Source: Frankia nepalensis (GTDB lineage: Bacteria > Actinomycetota > Actinomycetes > Frankiales > Frankiaceae). From it: 59,948 nucleotides of DNA. The notes below the pieces were generated by a model. That model did not search any database, was not told the DNA's origin, and saw only the letters and a program-made list of their open reading frames with translations. Below are positions 24,920-33,105 of the stretch, one piece after another. Position 1 is the first letter of the stretch. Each line of letters begins with the position of its first letter. The position numbers and the translations under genes are program-made. The stretch is from contig NZ_JADWYU010000138.1 in the NCBI RefSeq assembly GCF_016786325.1, forward strand, positions 1 to 59,948, read 5' to 3'.

Positions 24920-26251
24920 CTAGGGTGCCTGCACGAGGCCCGTGCCCACATCGCGGGCCGGCAGCGGGAGCCTTTTCGCCGTCGTCGCCAGGAGGTCCGC
25001 GAGATCGGTCGCGCTGATACCGGGCTTCGCCTCCACGAGCAGGGCCGCAATTCCCGCGACGTGCGGGGTGGCCATGCTCGTACCCATGATCGCCTTGTAC
25101 CTGGACGGCATCGGCCAGGTCGAGTGCACCCGGACTCCCGGCGCGGCGACGTTGACCTCGCCGCCATTCGGGTTGACTCCGCCGCACGAGAAGAGGGCCA
25201 CGTCGAGGTTCTCGTCAACCGCCGCGACGGCGAGGATGGAGGGGCAGTTCGCCGGATGCCCGACCGGCTGGATGCTCCCGTCCTGGCGCCGGCTTTCATT
25301 ACCGGCCGCCGCGATGACCAGGGTTCCCTGGTCCAGCGCGCGCCGCGCCGCGTTCTCGAAAACAGCCGACGGCGACTGCCCGATGACCGTCGGGGCGCCG
25401 AGCGACATGGAGACGATATGGCAGCCGTTTCGGACCGCCCAGGAAATTCCCGCGAGAATCTGCGTGTCGGTACCGCGCCCGGTGTTGTCCAGCACTTTCC
25501 CGACGAAGATGTCGGCGTTGTAGGCGACTCCATAGCGCGGCGCCACCCCCGGCTGGCGTGGCCCGCACGCGGTGCCGACGCAGTGCGTCCCGTGGCCGAC
25601 CACGTCCTGGACGTCCTGGCCCGGCACGAACGACTGCGTCACAAGCCGGCGATCGGCGAAGTCCGGGTGCTTCAGATCGAAGCCGGTGTCGAGAACGGCC
25701 ACCTTGACTCCGCGCCCGCTGTAGATCGAGTCGATCACGGCGGTGGCCTGAAGACCCCACGTGCTCTGGGACTCGTCCCAGACCCGGGTGCCCATGCCGT
25801 TGGGGGCGCCGTGTTCGGCCCGGCCGTTCGGCTTCTCGGTGACGCCGTCGACGATGCCCTCGACGAGCGCGTTCACCGCGTCGCGGTATCCCCGCAGGTA
25901 GAACTGGCTCTCGGTGGACGGCGCGGCCGTCGTGGCGTAGACGACGCGTTCGGCCTCCACCACGTGGACCGCGCTGCTCTCGTGCGCGACCGCGAGCAGG
26001 CCGGCGGCGCCCTCGGGTGGGACCTCGACGACGGCCACGCCGAGTTCGGGAAACATGAGGCCGTCCGCGCCCGACGGCGGAACCGAGGTCCCGGCCGGGA
26101 GGTCATGCGCGTCGGCGATCCTGGTGTCCGTCGCCCGCTGAACCGCCGCGATACCCGCCTGCTTCTCCCCCTGATCGAGCAGTACCAGGTACCTACCGGT
26201 GGTCTCGGTCCTGGGTTCTCTGGGGTCTGATCCAAAAAATGGCCTGCTCAC
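24920..26251 (-). CDS. S8 family serine peptidase (subtilase), no signal peptide
   Basis: This 443-residue protease has a complete catalytic triad: Asp in VAVLDTGFDLKHPDF, His in GHGTHCVGTACG and Ser in GTSMATPHVAGIAALL. The oxyanion Asn is in VIAAAGNES. Residues 1-~155 form a prodomain-like region (RYLVLLDQGEKQAGIAAVQ, VVEVPPEG) without signal peptide or membrane segment, so it is probably intracellular or exported by another route. The GTG start follows GGAAGGG. The adjoining small gene encodes an I9-like candidate inhibitor. Substrates are unknown. Confidence 0.93.
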   Translation of the reverse strand: MSRPFFGSDPREPRTETTGRYLVLLDQGEKQAGIAAVQRATDTRIADAHDLPAGTSVPPSGADGLMFPELGVAVVEVPPEGAAGLLAVAHESSAVHVVEAERVVYATTAAPSTESQFYLRGYRDAVNALVEGIVDGVTEKPNGRAEHGAPNGMGTRVWDESQSTWGLQATAVIDSIYSGRGVKVAVLDTGFDLKHPDFADRRLVTQSFVPGQDVQDVVGHGTHCVGTACGPRQPGVAPRYGVAYNADIFVGKVLDNTGRGTDTQILAGISWAVRNGCHIVSMSLGAPTVIGQSPSAVFENAARRALDQGTLVIAAAGNESRRQDGSIQPVGHPANCPSILAVAAVDENLDVALFSCGGVNPNGGEVNVAAPGVRVHSTWPMPSRYKAIMGTSMATPHVAGIAALLVEAKPGISATDLADLLATTAKRLPLPARDVGTGLVQAP

Positions 26252-26438
26252 TGGTACCCTTCCGTGGCCAGAACACCGCTACCGGAAACTCGCCGCCCGC
26301 ATCCGAGGGTGCGCGCCTCCAGCCAACAGTCCCAACCTGTTCTCGGCAACCCGATCAAAATGCCGGGAACACGTCCGGGAAAATCCGGAAGGCCGGGCGG
26401 GAAAAGAATCCCAGGAGCCGCGAGGGCCCGGAAAACGG

Positions 26439-26478
26439 CCGGGGCCCGCGCGCCGTGGCGACGGCGCGCGGACCCCGG
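26439..26478 (-). terminator. Strong terminator after the DUF11 protein gene
   Basis: An 18-base arm (26439-26456) pairs with 26461-26478 with one mismatch and a 4-base loop. On the minus strand it is followed by CCGTTTTCC. It begins 11 bases after the stop of the DUF11 gene. Confidence 0.8.
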
Positions 26479-26488
26479 AGGAACTGGA

Positions 26489-28756
26489 TCAGGCCCCGCC
26501 GCTGATGGTCGTCGTGAAGTTGACGGTCGAGAACACGCCCTCCTGGACGTAGTTCGCCTTGTTTTCAGCGGACTCGAGCGGAGCGAAGATGGCGGTCAGG
26601 TAGTACACGTCGATCTGCAGACTGCTCATCGTGAGCGTCAGCGTCGACAGGTTCGCCCCCGGGTAGAGGGCCGGGACGAGTGGGCACGGATTGGCGCTCA
26701 ACGTCTCGCACGTCCAGTAGACGACCCCGATCGGCGCGGGAGCCGCCGGGTTGGCGGCGTTGACGAACGACGCGGTCCAGCTCGCGGTGCCGGGCGCGCT
26801 GATGTCGATCACAGGGGGGTTGCCCGGGTCAGGGGTGATGACGACGGCGACCGGCGCCGGCCGGGGCGTCGCGGTGGCCGAGGCGGTGTCGTTGCCGGGC
26901 ACCGGGTCGGACGTGGCGGCGGAAACGGTGGCGCTGACCGTCTGGGCGCCGAGCGCGACATCCCCGGCGAGGGCGGAGACGGTGAGCGTGGCCTGGGCGC
27001 CCGGCGCGAGGTCGCCGATGGTCCAGACCCCGGTCGACGAGTCGTAGGTGGTCGTCCCGGACGGGCTGGCGACCGGCGTCACGAGCCCCGCCGGGATCGC
27101 GACGGCGGCGCTCACACCCTGCGCGGCGGTGGTGGCGCTCGTGTTCGTCACCGTCGTCGTGAAGGTCACGTCGTCGTAGTAGACCGGCGAGGGACTGCTC
27201 ACCGACTGCGCGACCGCGAGGTCGGCCCCACCCGGCGGCGGACTGTCGTAAACGGTGGTGAAGACGAGGACCGTGGAGGCGGTCTCCTGGACGTAGTTGA
27301 CACTGGCGGCGTCGGGCGTGAAGAGCGCGTAGAGGCTGACCTCGCCGATCGGCAGGCCGGTGGCCGAGAGCGACAGCGTCAGGATGTTCGGTGTGCTGAG
27401 CGCCGGGGAGTCGCCGCACGGCTCGCCATTGCCGCCGATGCAGCTCCAGTGGAACGTTCCGGTCGGCGCCGGCGCGGCGGGATTGGCGGCGTTGGCGAAC
27501 GACGCGGTCCAGGTCACCGTTCCGGGAACGCCGACGTCGATCGGCTGGGGGTTGGCCGGGTCCGGCGTGATGGTGACCTCGACCGGCGCCGGCCGCGAGG
27601 TCACGGTGGCCGACGCGGTGTCGTTGGCCGACACGGGGTCGGGGGTCGCGGCGGAGACGGCCGCGGTCAGGGTCCTGGCGCCGAACCTGACATCGTCGGC
27701 GAGGGCCGAAAGGCTGAGCGTCGCCTGGGCGCCCGGCGCGAGGTCACCGATGGTCCAGATCGCCGTCGCCGGGTCGTAGCTGGTCGCCGCGGACGGGGTG
27801 ACGACCGGGGTCACGAGCCCGGCCGGAATCGTGAGGACGACGCTCACGTCCTGCGTGGCGGTGGTGGCGCTCGTGTTCGTCACCGTCGTCGTGAAGGCCA
27901 CGTCGTCGTAGTAGACCGGCGAGGGGTTGTCGACCGTCTGCGTGACGGCCAGGTCGGCCTCGGCGGCGGCCGTGCCGACGGTCAGAACCGCCGTCGCCGC
28001 GATGCCCTTGTTCTTCACGGTGACGGTGTGCGTGCCCGGCGCGGTCGCGGTGCACGTCGCGCCCGCGCAGCTCCCGTTGGGGCTGATGCTGTACCTGGTG
28101 CCGCTCGGGTCGAGGGCCACCGCGTTGCCGAAGGCGTCGAATCCCCGCGCCGTGTACGCCTGGGTCGCGCCGGGGGCGATCGTCGACGTCGTGGGACTGA
28201 CCGTGAGGCTCGCCAGCGGCCCGGCGCTCACGGTGAAGGTGTTCGCGTCCGCGAACGGGATCGCCGCCCCGCCGGCCGGCGTGAACGCGGCCGGGAAGGC
28301 GAAGGTGCCCGGCGTGGTCGGCACGGTCACGTTGCCGTAGGCCAGGGTCGCCGTCTGCCCGTCGGCGCAGTCCGTCGCGACGGTGATCACATTCGATCCG
28401 TCGGGCTGGGCGGCGGTCCCCACCACCTGGAACTGGGCGCACCCCGAGGTCACGCCGAGATAGCCCGGCGCCGACGGAGTTGCTGACTGCGGCGCGGAGA
28501 AGCCGGCCGGCACGGCGATGGTGATCGTGCCGGGAGCCGTCGGTTTCTGGGCCCGATACGTCCAGCCGAGGGCTACACCCTGAGCGCCGGCGGTTGCCTT
28601 CTTGTTGATGTGCTTGAGGCTTCCCGGATTGACCGTCGCGGCCTGGGCGGTGCCCACGACCAGGAGTGGCCCAACCAGCGCGGCGGCCGTCAGCGCGGCC
28701 CTCAGCCTGGCTCGGCCAGGCCGCCCCGACCGACCAAGCGCGGCACGTATTACCAC
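26489..28756 (-). CDS. Secreted DUF11/Ig-like repeat protein
   Basis: This 755-residue secreted protein has a signal peptide (LRAALTAAALVGPLLVVGTAQA, cut near residue 38), an Ig-like beta region with FADANTFTVSAGPLASL and a bacterial-Ig-like segment. A tandem duplication of ~230 residues follows: each unit has a DUF11 domain (DLAV.Q.V..PSPVYYDDV.FTTTVTNTSATTA) and an Ig-like module (WTASF.NAANPAAPAP), ending NYVQE. There is no LPXTG or membrane anchor. It is probably a surface or extracellular structural/adhesive protein. The GTG start follows GGGGGG. It is flanked by a strong terminator. Confidence 0.85.
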   Translation of the reverse strand: MVIRAALGRSGRPGRARLRAALTAAALVGPLLVVGTAQAATVNPGSLKHINKKATAGAQGVALGWTYRAQKPTAPGTITIAVPAGFSAPQSATPSAPGYLGVTSGCAQFQVVGTAAQPDGSNVITVATDCADGQTATLAYGNVTVPTTPGTFAFPAAFTPAGGAAIPFADANTFTVSAGPLASLTVSPTTSTIAPGATQAYTARGFDAFGNAVALDPSGTRYSISPNGSCAGATCTATAPGTHTVTVKNKGIAATAVLTVGTAAAEADLAVTQTVDNPSPVYYDDVAFTTTVTNTSATTATQDVSVVLTIPAGLVTPVVTPSAATSYDPATAIWTIGDLAPGAQATLSLSALADDVRFGARTLTAAVSAATPDPVSANDTASATVTSRPAPVEVTITPDPANPQPIDVGVPGTVTWTASFANAANPAAPAPTGTFHWSCIGGNGEPCGDSPALSTPNILTLSLSATGLPIGEVSLYALFTPDAASVNYVQETASTVLVFTTVYDSPPPGGADLAVAQSVSSPSPVYYDDVTFTTTVTNTSATTAAQGVSAAVAIPAGLVTPVASPSGTTTYDSSTGVWTIGDLAPGAQATLTVSALAGDVALGAQTVSATVSAATSDPVPGNDTASATATPRPAPVAVVITPDPGNPPVIDISAPGTASWTASFVNAANPAAPAPIGVVYWTCETLSANPCPLVPALYPGANLSTLTLTMSSLQIDVYYLTAIFAPLESAENKANYVQEGVFSTVNFTTTISGGA

Positions 28757-28854
28757 TACTTACCCCCCGTGCACCCCGACAGGAAATACCTGGATGCCAG
28801 ACCGTACTCGAAATCCGGCGAATCCGGGCGGTTCCGGCCGGCGTGGTCGGCGGT

Positions 28855-30042
28855 CTACGGCGCAGGCCGCCGCGCGTCCATGTCGCCGCCCGCGTCGCCG
28901 GCCGCGTCGGCCGGCTTTCCCGCCCGGCCGACGTGTTTGATCGGCTTGTGCGGGAAGCGTCTACGGGCATGCAGCTCGGCCGGTGAGCCGGCGATGACGT
29001 AGAGGTTCTCCACCTTGTCCTGGAGCGGGCGGAGTACCAGCGACATGAACTCCTTGCGGTCGTCGAGGTAGGGCTCCAGGACGTCCTCGCCGGCCGGGCA
29101 CACCGCCAGGCAGTACGCCGCCTTGTAGTTCGCCTTGAAGGACAGGCTCTGCCACATCGAGGCGTTCTCGCTGTCGGTGACCCGGGCGCGGAAGTCCGCG
29201 CCGTCCCGGCTGTCCGCGACGGTCTCGACCCAGTCCGTGAAACCGCCCATGAACTCCCGGTAATTGTGGGTGAAGCAGGCGAAGAAATCGAAGGAACCGT
29301 CCTTCGCGATCGCCCCCACCGGGCACGCAGCTATGCAGAGCTTGCACTCGAGGCAGGGGTTGTAGTCGATCGGCTCGCCATACTCGCTGACGTCCGCGGC
29401 CACAAGGATCGTCGCCAGCAGGACGAAGCTGCCGAACCGAGGGTGAATCACGTTGCGATGGATGCCGATGGCTCCAAGCCCGGCGGCCACGGCGACCGTC
29501 TTGTGGGCGACGACCCAGATCCGGCCCGGATAGCGGTCCATCTCCATCGGAAACGTCGCCGACGGGTTCACCGCGCGATACCCGGCATCCTGGAGCTCCC
29601 GGACCACGGAACGGGCCGCCTCATTGATGATCTCACCCGAGCGGTGGAACTCCTGGTTGGCGACGCTTCGCTCCGGAGAACGCACGTTGTCCCGGTTCAT
29701 CCGGACGACCAGGGAGATCAGGGCCCGGGTCCCGGGCAGGGCCCGCTCCACGTGCTCGCGCTCGCCCGCGAGCTCGGGACGGTCCAGCGGCACCGCCGAG
29801 ACGTCGTCCGCTCCCGCGCGCAGCGCCACCTCCCGCAGCCAGCCGCCGTCGATCACGCGGGGAGCCCTCCTGGCCGCGGCCTCGTCGTCCGCGCCCAGCG
29901 GCCGCCCCGGCAGCTCCCGGGACGCGGCCCGCTCGGCGGCCTCCCGCTCGGCGCGGCGGTCGAGCACGGCGGCCACCGACGGGTGCGCGGCGAGCCGGGG
30001 CGCCATCCCTGGGCGCGCCTGCCGGTTGGACGGCTGCTCCAT
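28855..30042 (-). CDS. Iron-sulfur protein related to epoxyqueuosine reductase (QueG-like)
   Basis: This 395-residue protein has a C-terminal ferredoxin module: CLECKLCIAACPVGAI and a second cluster segment CLAVCPAGED, enough for two 4Fe-4S clusters. The upstream half (WVVAHKTVAVAAGLGAIGIHRNVIHPRFGSFVLLATIL) matches the region that binds cobalamin and contacts the cluster in QueG/reductive dehalogenase-like proteins. True QueG reduces epoxyqueuosine in tRNA; no queuosine genes are nearby, so another reductive reaction is likely. ATG 30042 follows AGGAGG. It is divergent from an HxlR regulator that probably controls it. Confidence 0.85.
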   Translation of the reverse strand: MEQPSNRQARPGMAPRLAAHPSVAAVLDRRAEREAAERAASRELPGRPLGADDEAAARRAPRVIDGGWLREVALRAGADDVSAVPLDRPELAGEREHVERALPGTRALISLVVRMNRDNVRSPERSVANQEFHRSGEIINEAARSVVRELQDAGYRAVNPSATFPMEMDRYPGRIWVVAHKTVAVAAGLGAIGIHRNVIHPRFGSFVLLATILVAADVSEYGEPIDYNPCLECKLCIAACPVGAIAKDGSFDFFACFTHNYREFMGGFTDWVETVADSRDGADFRARVTDSENASMWQSLSFKANYKAAYCLAVCPAGEDVLEPYLDDRKEFMSLVLRPLQDKVENLYVIAGSPAELHARRRFPHKPIKHVGRAGKPADAAGDAGGDMDARRPAP

Positions 30043-30064
30043 CGGGGCCTCCTGATCCTCACGA

Positions 30065-30139
30065 GTAGGTTGTGTTTTCCAACCTACCAGCGGACCAATC
30101 GTCCGTCATGGCCGTGACGTGCTAAGTTGGTTTTCCAGA
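30065..30139. promoter_or_regulatory. Putative HxlR operators in the divergent promoter
   Basis: GTAGGTT (30065-30071) and AACCTAC (30081-30087) form an inverted repeat around TGTTTTCC. A related motif, AGTTGGTTTTCCAGAC, occurs at about 30125-30140. Both lie between the QueG-like gene and the HxlR gene. Confidence 0.5.
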
Positions 30140-30150
30140 CCGACAGAGCC

Positions 30151-30220
30151 GAACAGTGCGGTCCGAACAGTGCCGTCCAAGCAGTGCGGCCCAAGCAGGG
30201 CGGTCCGAACACGGCGGTCC
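30151..30220 (+). repeat. 14-bp tandem repeat, five copies, upstream of the HxlR gene
   Basis: The units GAACAGTGCGGTCC, GAACAGTGCCGTCC, AAGCAGTGCGGCCC, AAGCAGGGCGGTCC and GAACACGGCGGTCC are exactly in phase. The array ends 28 bases before the start codon, inside the probable leader. Confidence 0.85.
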
Positions 30221-30248
30221 GAAGGACACGGCCAGGGAGAGTCCGATC

Positions 30249-30686
30249 ATGGCCACCAATGGGCGAGAGTGCTCGATCGCCAACGCGCTCGCCGTCATCG
30301 GCGAGCGCTGGAGCCTGCTCGCCCTGCGCGAGGTCCTGCTGGGCGTCCGCCGGTTCGACGAGATCGCCCGCAACACCGGGGCCAGCCGGGACATCCTCGC
30401 GGCCCGGCTGCGCACCCTCGTCGACCGCGGCGTGCTGGCCAAGGAGCTGTACCAGGAGCACCCGCCGCGCTACGAGTACGTCCCGACCGCGGCGGCCCGC
30501 GACCTCCAGCCGGTCATCCTCGGCCTGATGCAGTGGGGCGACAGGTACGCCACCGAGGGGCCGCCCCCGTCCGTCTTCGCGCACGACTGCGGCGCCGAGC
30601 TGCGCCTACAGATCGTCTGCGCGCACTGCGACCGGCCCGTCGAGCCGGGATCCACCCACGCCGTCCGCCTCGGCGCCGTCCGCTGA
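30249..30686 (+). CDS. HxlR family transcriptional regulator
   Basis: This 145-residue winged-helix protein has the HxlR opening CSIANALAVIGERWSLLALREVLLGVRRFDEI and the recognition region GASRDILAARLRTLVDRGVL. The wing PPRYEYVPTAAARDL follows. The C-terminal part adds a CxxC pair (CAHCDRPV), which may bind metal or sense redox state; an earlier cysteine near the N-terminus is also present. ATG 30249 follows GGGAGAG. The gene is divergent from the QueG-like gene, with inverted repeats and a 14-bp tandem array between them. Confidence 0.92.
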   Translation: MATNGRECSIANALAVIGERWSLLALREVLLGVRRFDEIARNTGASRDILAARLRTLVDRGVLAKELYQEHPPRYEYVPTAAARDLQPVILGLMQWGDRYATEGPPPSVFAHDCGAELRLQIVCAHCDRPVEPGSTHAVRLGAVR

Positions 30687-30809
30687 CGGCGACGCCCGGC
30701 CGGGAGCCCTCCGGTGGCTCCCGCGCCGACCCGCCCGACCGACGCGCGCGCCCTTCTCGCTCGGGCATCCACCGCGAGCCTGGCCGTGCGGCCCGAGCTC
30801 CGTCCGCGC

Positions 30810-30953
30810 CTACACCTCGCCGGCCGGTGCACCGGCCGGCCGCCCGTCCTCGGCCGCTTCCGCCGGCTGATGGGTCACCGCCCAGGCACAGATCGCGGCG
30901 AGCGGCGCCTGCAAGGTCTTGCCGAGCTCGGTGAGGGCGTATTCGACGTGCTG
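30810..30953 (-). pseudogene. C-terminal fragment of a second HxlR-type regulator
   Basis: The minus strand encodes QHVEYALTELGKTLQAPLAA and ICAWAVTHQPAE, the wing and last helix of an HxlR protein (VEYxLTxLGxxL...W). Upstream, the frame dissolves into a poly-proline run and lacks the helix-turn-helix. It is not a copy of the intact HxlR gene next door, since residues differ at most positions. It is a truncated remnant. Confidence 0.65.
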
Positions 30954-31043
30954 TGGCGGCGGGGGCGGGGGGGGACGCGCCGCGGGCGCGGCCGCCACGG
31001 CCGGCGTGGTGGTGACGGTCGTCCTCCTGCTCAGGAGGCGGGG

Positions 31044-31316
31044 GTGACCAGAGGCGGGAAGATCGCTTACAAGCCGGTGGGCATGGTCGGTGGTGTGCTG
31101 GCCGGAGCTGTGTCGGGATTCCTCGTGAGGAAGACCTGGGCCGCCATCTCCGGTGAGGAGGAGACTCCTGGGGCGCTGCGACTCGACCACGGCTTCGCCG
31201 AGGTGGTCCTCGCCGCCGCCCTGCAGGGCGCGGTGTTCGCCGCCACGAGCACCGCGATCAACCGGCTCGGGGCGCTCGGTTTCCGGCGCGCGACCGGAGT
31301 GTGGCCGGGGGACTGA
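31044..31316 (+). CDS. DUF4235 small membrane protein
   Basis: This 90-residue protein with two hydrophobic segments (VGGVLAGAVSGFLVRKTW and EVVLAAALQGAVFAATST) begins VTRGGKIAYKPVGM, the common start of actinobacterial DUF4235 proteins. The GTG 31044 is preceded by AGGAGG. The function is unknown; members are often in stress-related or membrane clusters. A perfect hairpin follows 37 bases after the stop. Its upstream neighbour is a broken HxlR remnant on the other strand. Confidence 0.8.
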   Translation: MTRGGKIAYKPVGMVGGVLAGAVSGFLVRKTWAAISGEEETPGALRLDHGFAEVVLAAALQGAVFAATSTAINRLGALGFRRATGVWPGD

Positions 31317-31352
31317 GACCCGGACCGAGCCTCGCGCTCGCCCGAAGACCGT

Positions 31353-31389
31353 GATCGCCCGGAGCGGCCGATGGCCGCTCCGGGCGATC
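31353..31389. terminator. Perfect 17-bp hairpin after the DUF4235 gene
   Basis: Bases 31353-31369 pair exactly with 31373-31389 around a 3-base loop (GAT). No U-tract follows. It is likely a terminator. Confidence 0.75.
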
Positions 31390-31832
31390 GGCGTCTGGCG
31401 TCGGACCTTCTGGCAGCCGAGGCCACGCGAAACGGTCTATCGCGTTGTCCGTGAGTCCGCGAACGTTCCTGGAACGGCGCCGCCCTGACCGACAGCGAGC
31501 TTCCACAGGTCGAAAGGAAGGCGGTGCCGGCGGCCGACCGGCCGACCGCGTCCGCCGTCGGATCCTGGGCGTGCGCGACGAACCCGCCGGACGCCGTCCG
31601 GTCGCCGAGGCCGGACGTGGCGAGCATGCGGAGGCGGCGGGACCGTGCATGGCCGCTGCCTACCTACCCCGCCGCCCGAGGTCCCCAACCTGACCCCGGC
31701 GGCCGGCGGCTTTGCGTGGCGGAACGTGTGCGAGAAGCGAGCGGGGGTATGCGCCGGGCATCGATCGGGCCGCGGCGCGCTGCCGGTGGCCATGACGGTT
31801 GTGTCAGGGGCGGGTCTCACGAAGAGGTAGCT
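31390..31832. other. Spacer before the membrane Rieske gene
   Basis: I see no credible gene or repeat here; open frames in both strands are compositional. Confidence 0.4.
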
Positions 31833-32738
31833 ATGCGCGTGTCCGAACGGGTAGTCGAGCGGCTCGAGCAGGGGCGGGAGCTTGATCCGATCGCTGGGCG
31901 CCTTGCGTCGTTCTGGTCGGTGGCGCTTCGGTCGGAACGGTTGCGTGATCTCCTGAGCGGCCGGCCGCTCGGCCATCCGCTGCATCCGGCGGCCGTGATC
32001 GTTCCGGCGGGGACGCTGCTGAGCGCGACCCTGCTGGACGTCACCGGCGGTCCGGGCACGCGGCCGGCCGCGCGGCGGCTCATCGGGGTCGGCCTGCTGT
32101 CGGCCGCCCCGGCCGCGGCGGCCGGGTGGGCGGACTGGCTCGACACCGAAGGCGCCGAGCGCCGGGTCGGGATCGTGCACGCGACGGCCAACCTCGTCGG
32201 CGTCATGAGCTACGCGGCGTCGTGGTGGCAGCGCCGCCGCGGCGGGAGTGGGCTGGCCGCGGGCCTCGCCGGGGCGACCGCCCTCGGCGTCGGAGGATGG
32301 CTGGGAGGCCATCTGGCCTACGCGCTGGGGGTGGGGGTGGACACCACCGCGTTCCAGCGGGGCCCGGCCGACTGGACGGACGCGCTGGCGGCCAGCGAGG
32401 TGACCGCGGTGCCGCGGGCGGTCGACGTCGACGGAGCGCCCGTGCTGCTGACCAGGGTCAACGGCCGGATCGTCGCGATCGGTAACCGTTGCACCCACCG
32501 GGGCGGCCCCCTGGCCGACGGCGAACGCGACGGCGACCGCGTGACGTGCCCCTGGCACGGGAGCCGGTTCGAGCTGGCCTCCGGCGAGGCCGTCCTGGGC
32601 CCGGCCACCCGCCCCCAGCCGGTGTACGAGGTCCGCGAGATCGACGGGCGGGTGGAGATCCGCCGGCTGGAGGCGCGGGCGCTGCGCGCCAACCCCGTCG
32701 GTCCGGCGCCCGGTCGGGTACTGACCGGCCAACGGTGA
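31833..32738 (+). CDS. DUF2231 membrane domain fused to a Rieske [2Fe-2S] domain
   Basis: This protein has 301 residues. The N-terminal ~180 residues are a DUF2231 membrane domain starting with the family motif GRPLGHPLHPAAVIVPAG and three or four hydrophobic helices. A Rieske domain follows with both cluster motifs, CTHRGGPLADG and CPWHGSRFELASG. The fusion suggests a membrane electron carrier of unknown partner. ATG 31833 follows GAGG at correct spacing. The gene appears monocistronic. Unlike the Rieske oxygenases further right, there is no catalytic mononuclear-iron domain. Confidence 0.9.
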   Translation: MRVSERVVERLEQGRELDPIAGRLASFWSVALRSERLRDLLSGRPLGHPLHPAAVIVPAGTLLSATLLDVTGGPGTRPAARRLIGVGLLSAAPAAAAGWADWLDTEGAERRVGIVHATANLVGVMSYAASWWQRRRGGSGLAAGLAGATALGVGGWLGGHLAYALGVGVDTTAFQRGPADWTDALAASEVTAVPRAVDVDGAPVLLTRVNGRIVAIGNRCTHRGGPLADGERDGDRVTCPWHGSRFELASGEAVLGPATRPQPVYEVREIDGRVEIRRLEARALRANPVGPAPGRVLTGQR

Positions 32739-33105
32739 GGCGGGCCGAGAGCCAGCGAGTCTCCCGGCCGGTCCTGGCGTGTTCTGCCAGCCGTTCGGAC
32801 GCCAAGGCCGAGGCGGTTTGATGAGCGTGGTGGGCTACCTGCAAGCCCATGACGTCGTCGAGGGGGGTTCCTCGACCGGGCCGCGACGGCCCTGGGGCGC
32901 GACGGCTCCGGGGACGGCGCGGACGTGGCGCGAGCGGCCGCTGTGGCGCCCCGCCACCGCCCGCCGGTGGGCGGCGGCCTCGCCGCGCGCGGGCGTGGCG
33001 GACGGGGGAGTCGCGTGACAGCATTCGGTAGCCGGTCCGTCGCGGCCGGTCGCGCGGCGGTCGACGCGTCGCGACGTCCACCCGACCGAGGCGGGCCGCG
33101 TACCG
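32739..33105. other. Spacer; one doubtful ORF
   Basis: A frame starting ATG 32821 (MSVVGYLQAHDVVEGGSS) has GAGGCGG before it but quickly becomes Arg/Ala-rich and compositional. I do not accept it as a gene. No other feature is seen. Confidence 0.35.

Noticed and set aside
26264-28486. Plus-strand open frame of 740 codons
   Set aside because: It is antisense to the DUF11 protein gene. It is Arg/Gly/Val-rich repeats without a recognisable fold.
32821-33018. Small gene starting ATG 32821 with a fair ribosome-binding site
   Set aside because: After ~20 residues the translation becomes compositional Arg/Ala/Trp-rich sequence; no conserved pattern.
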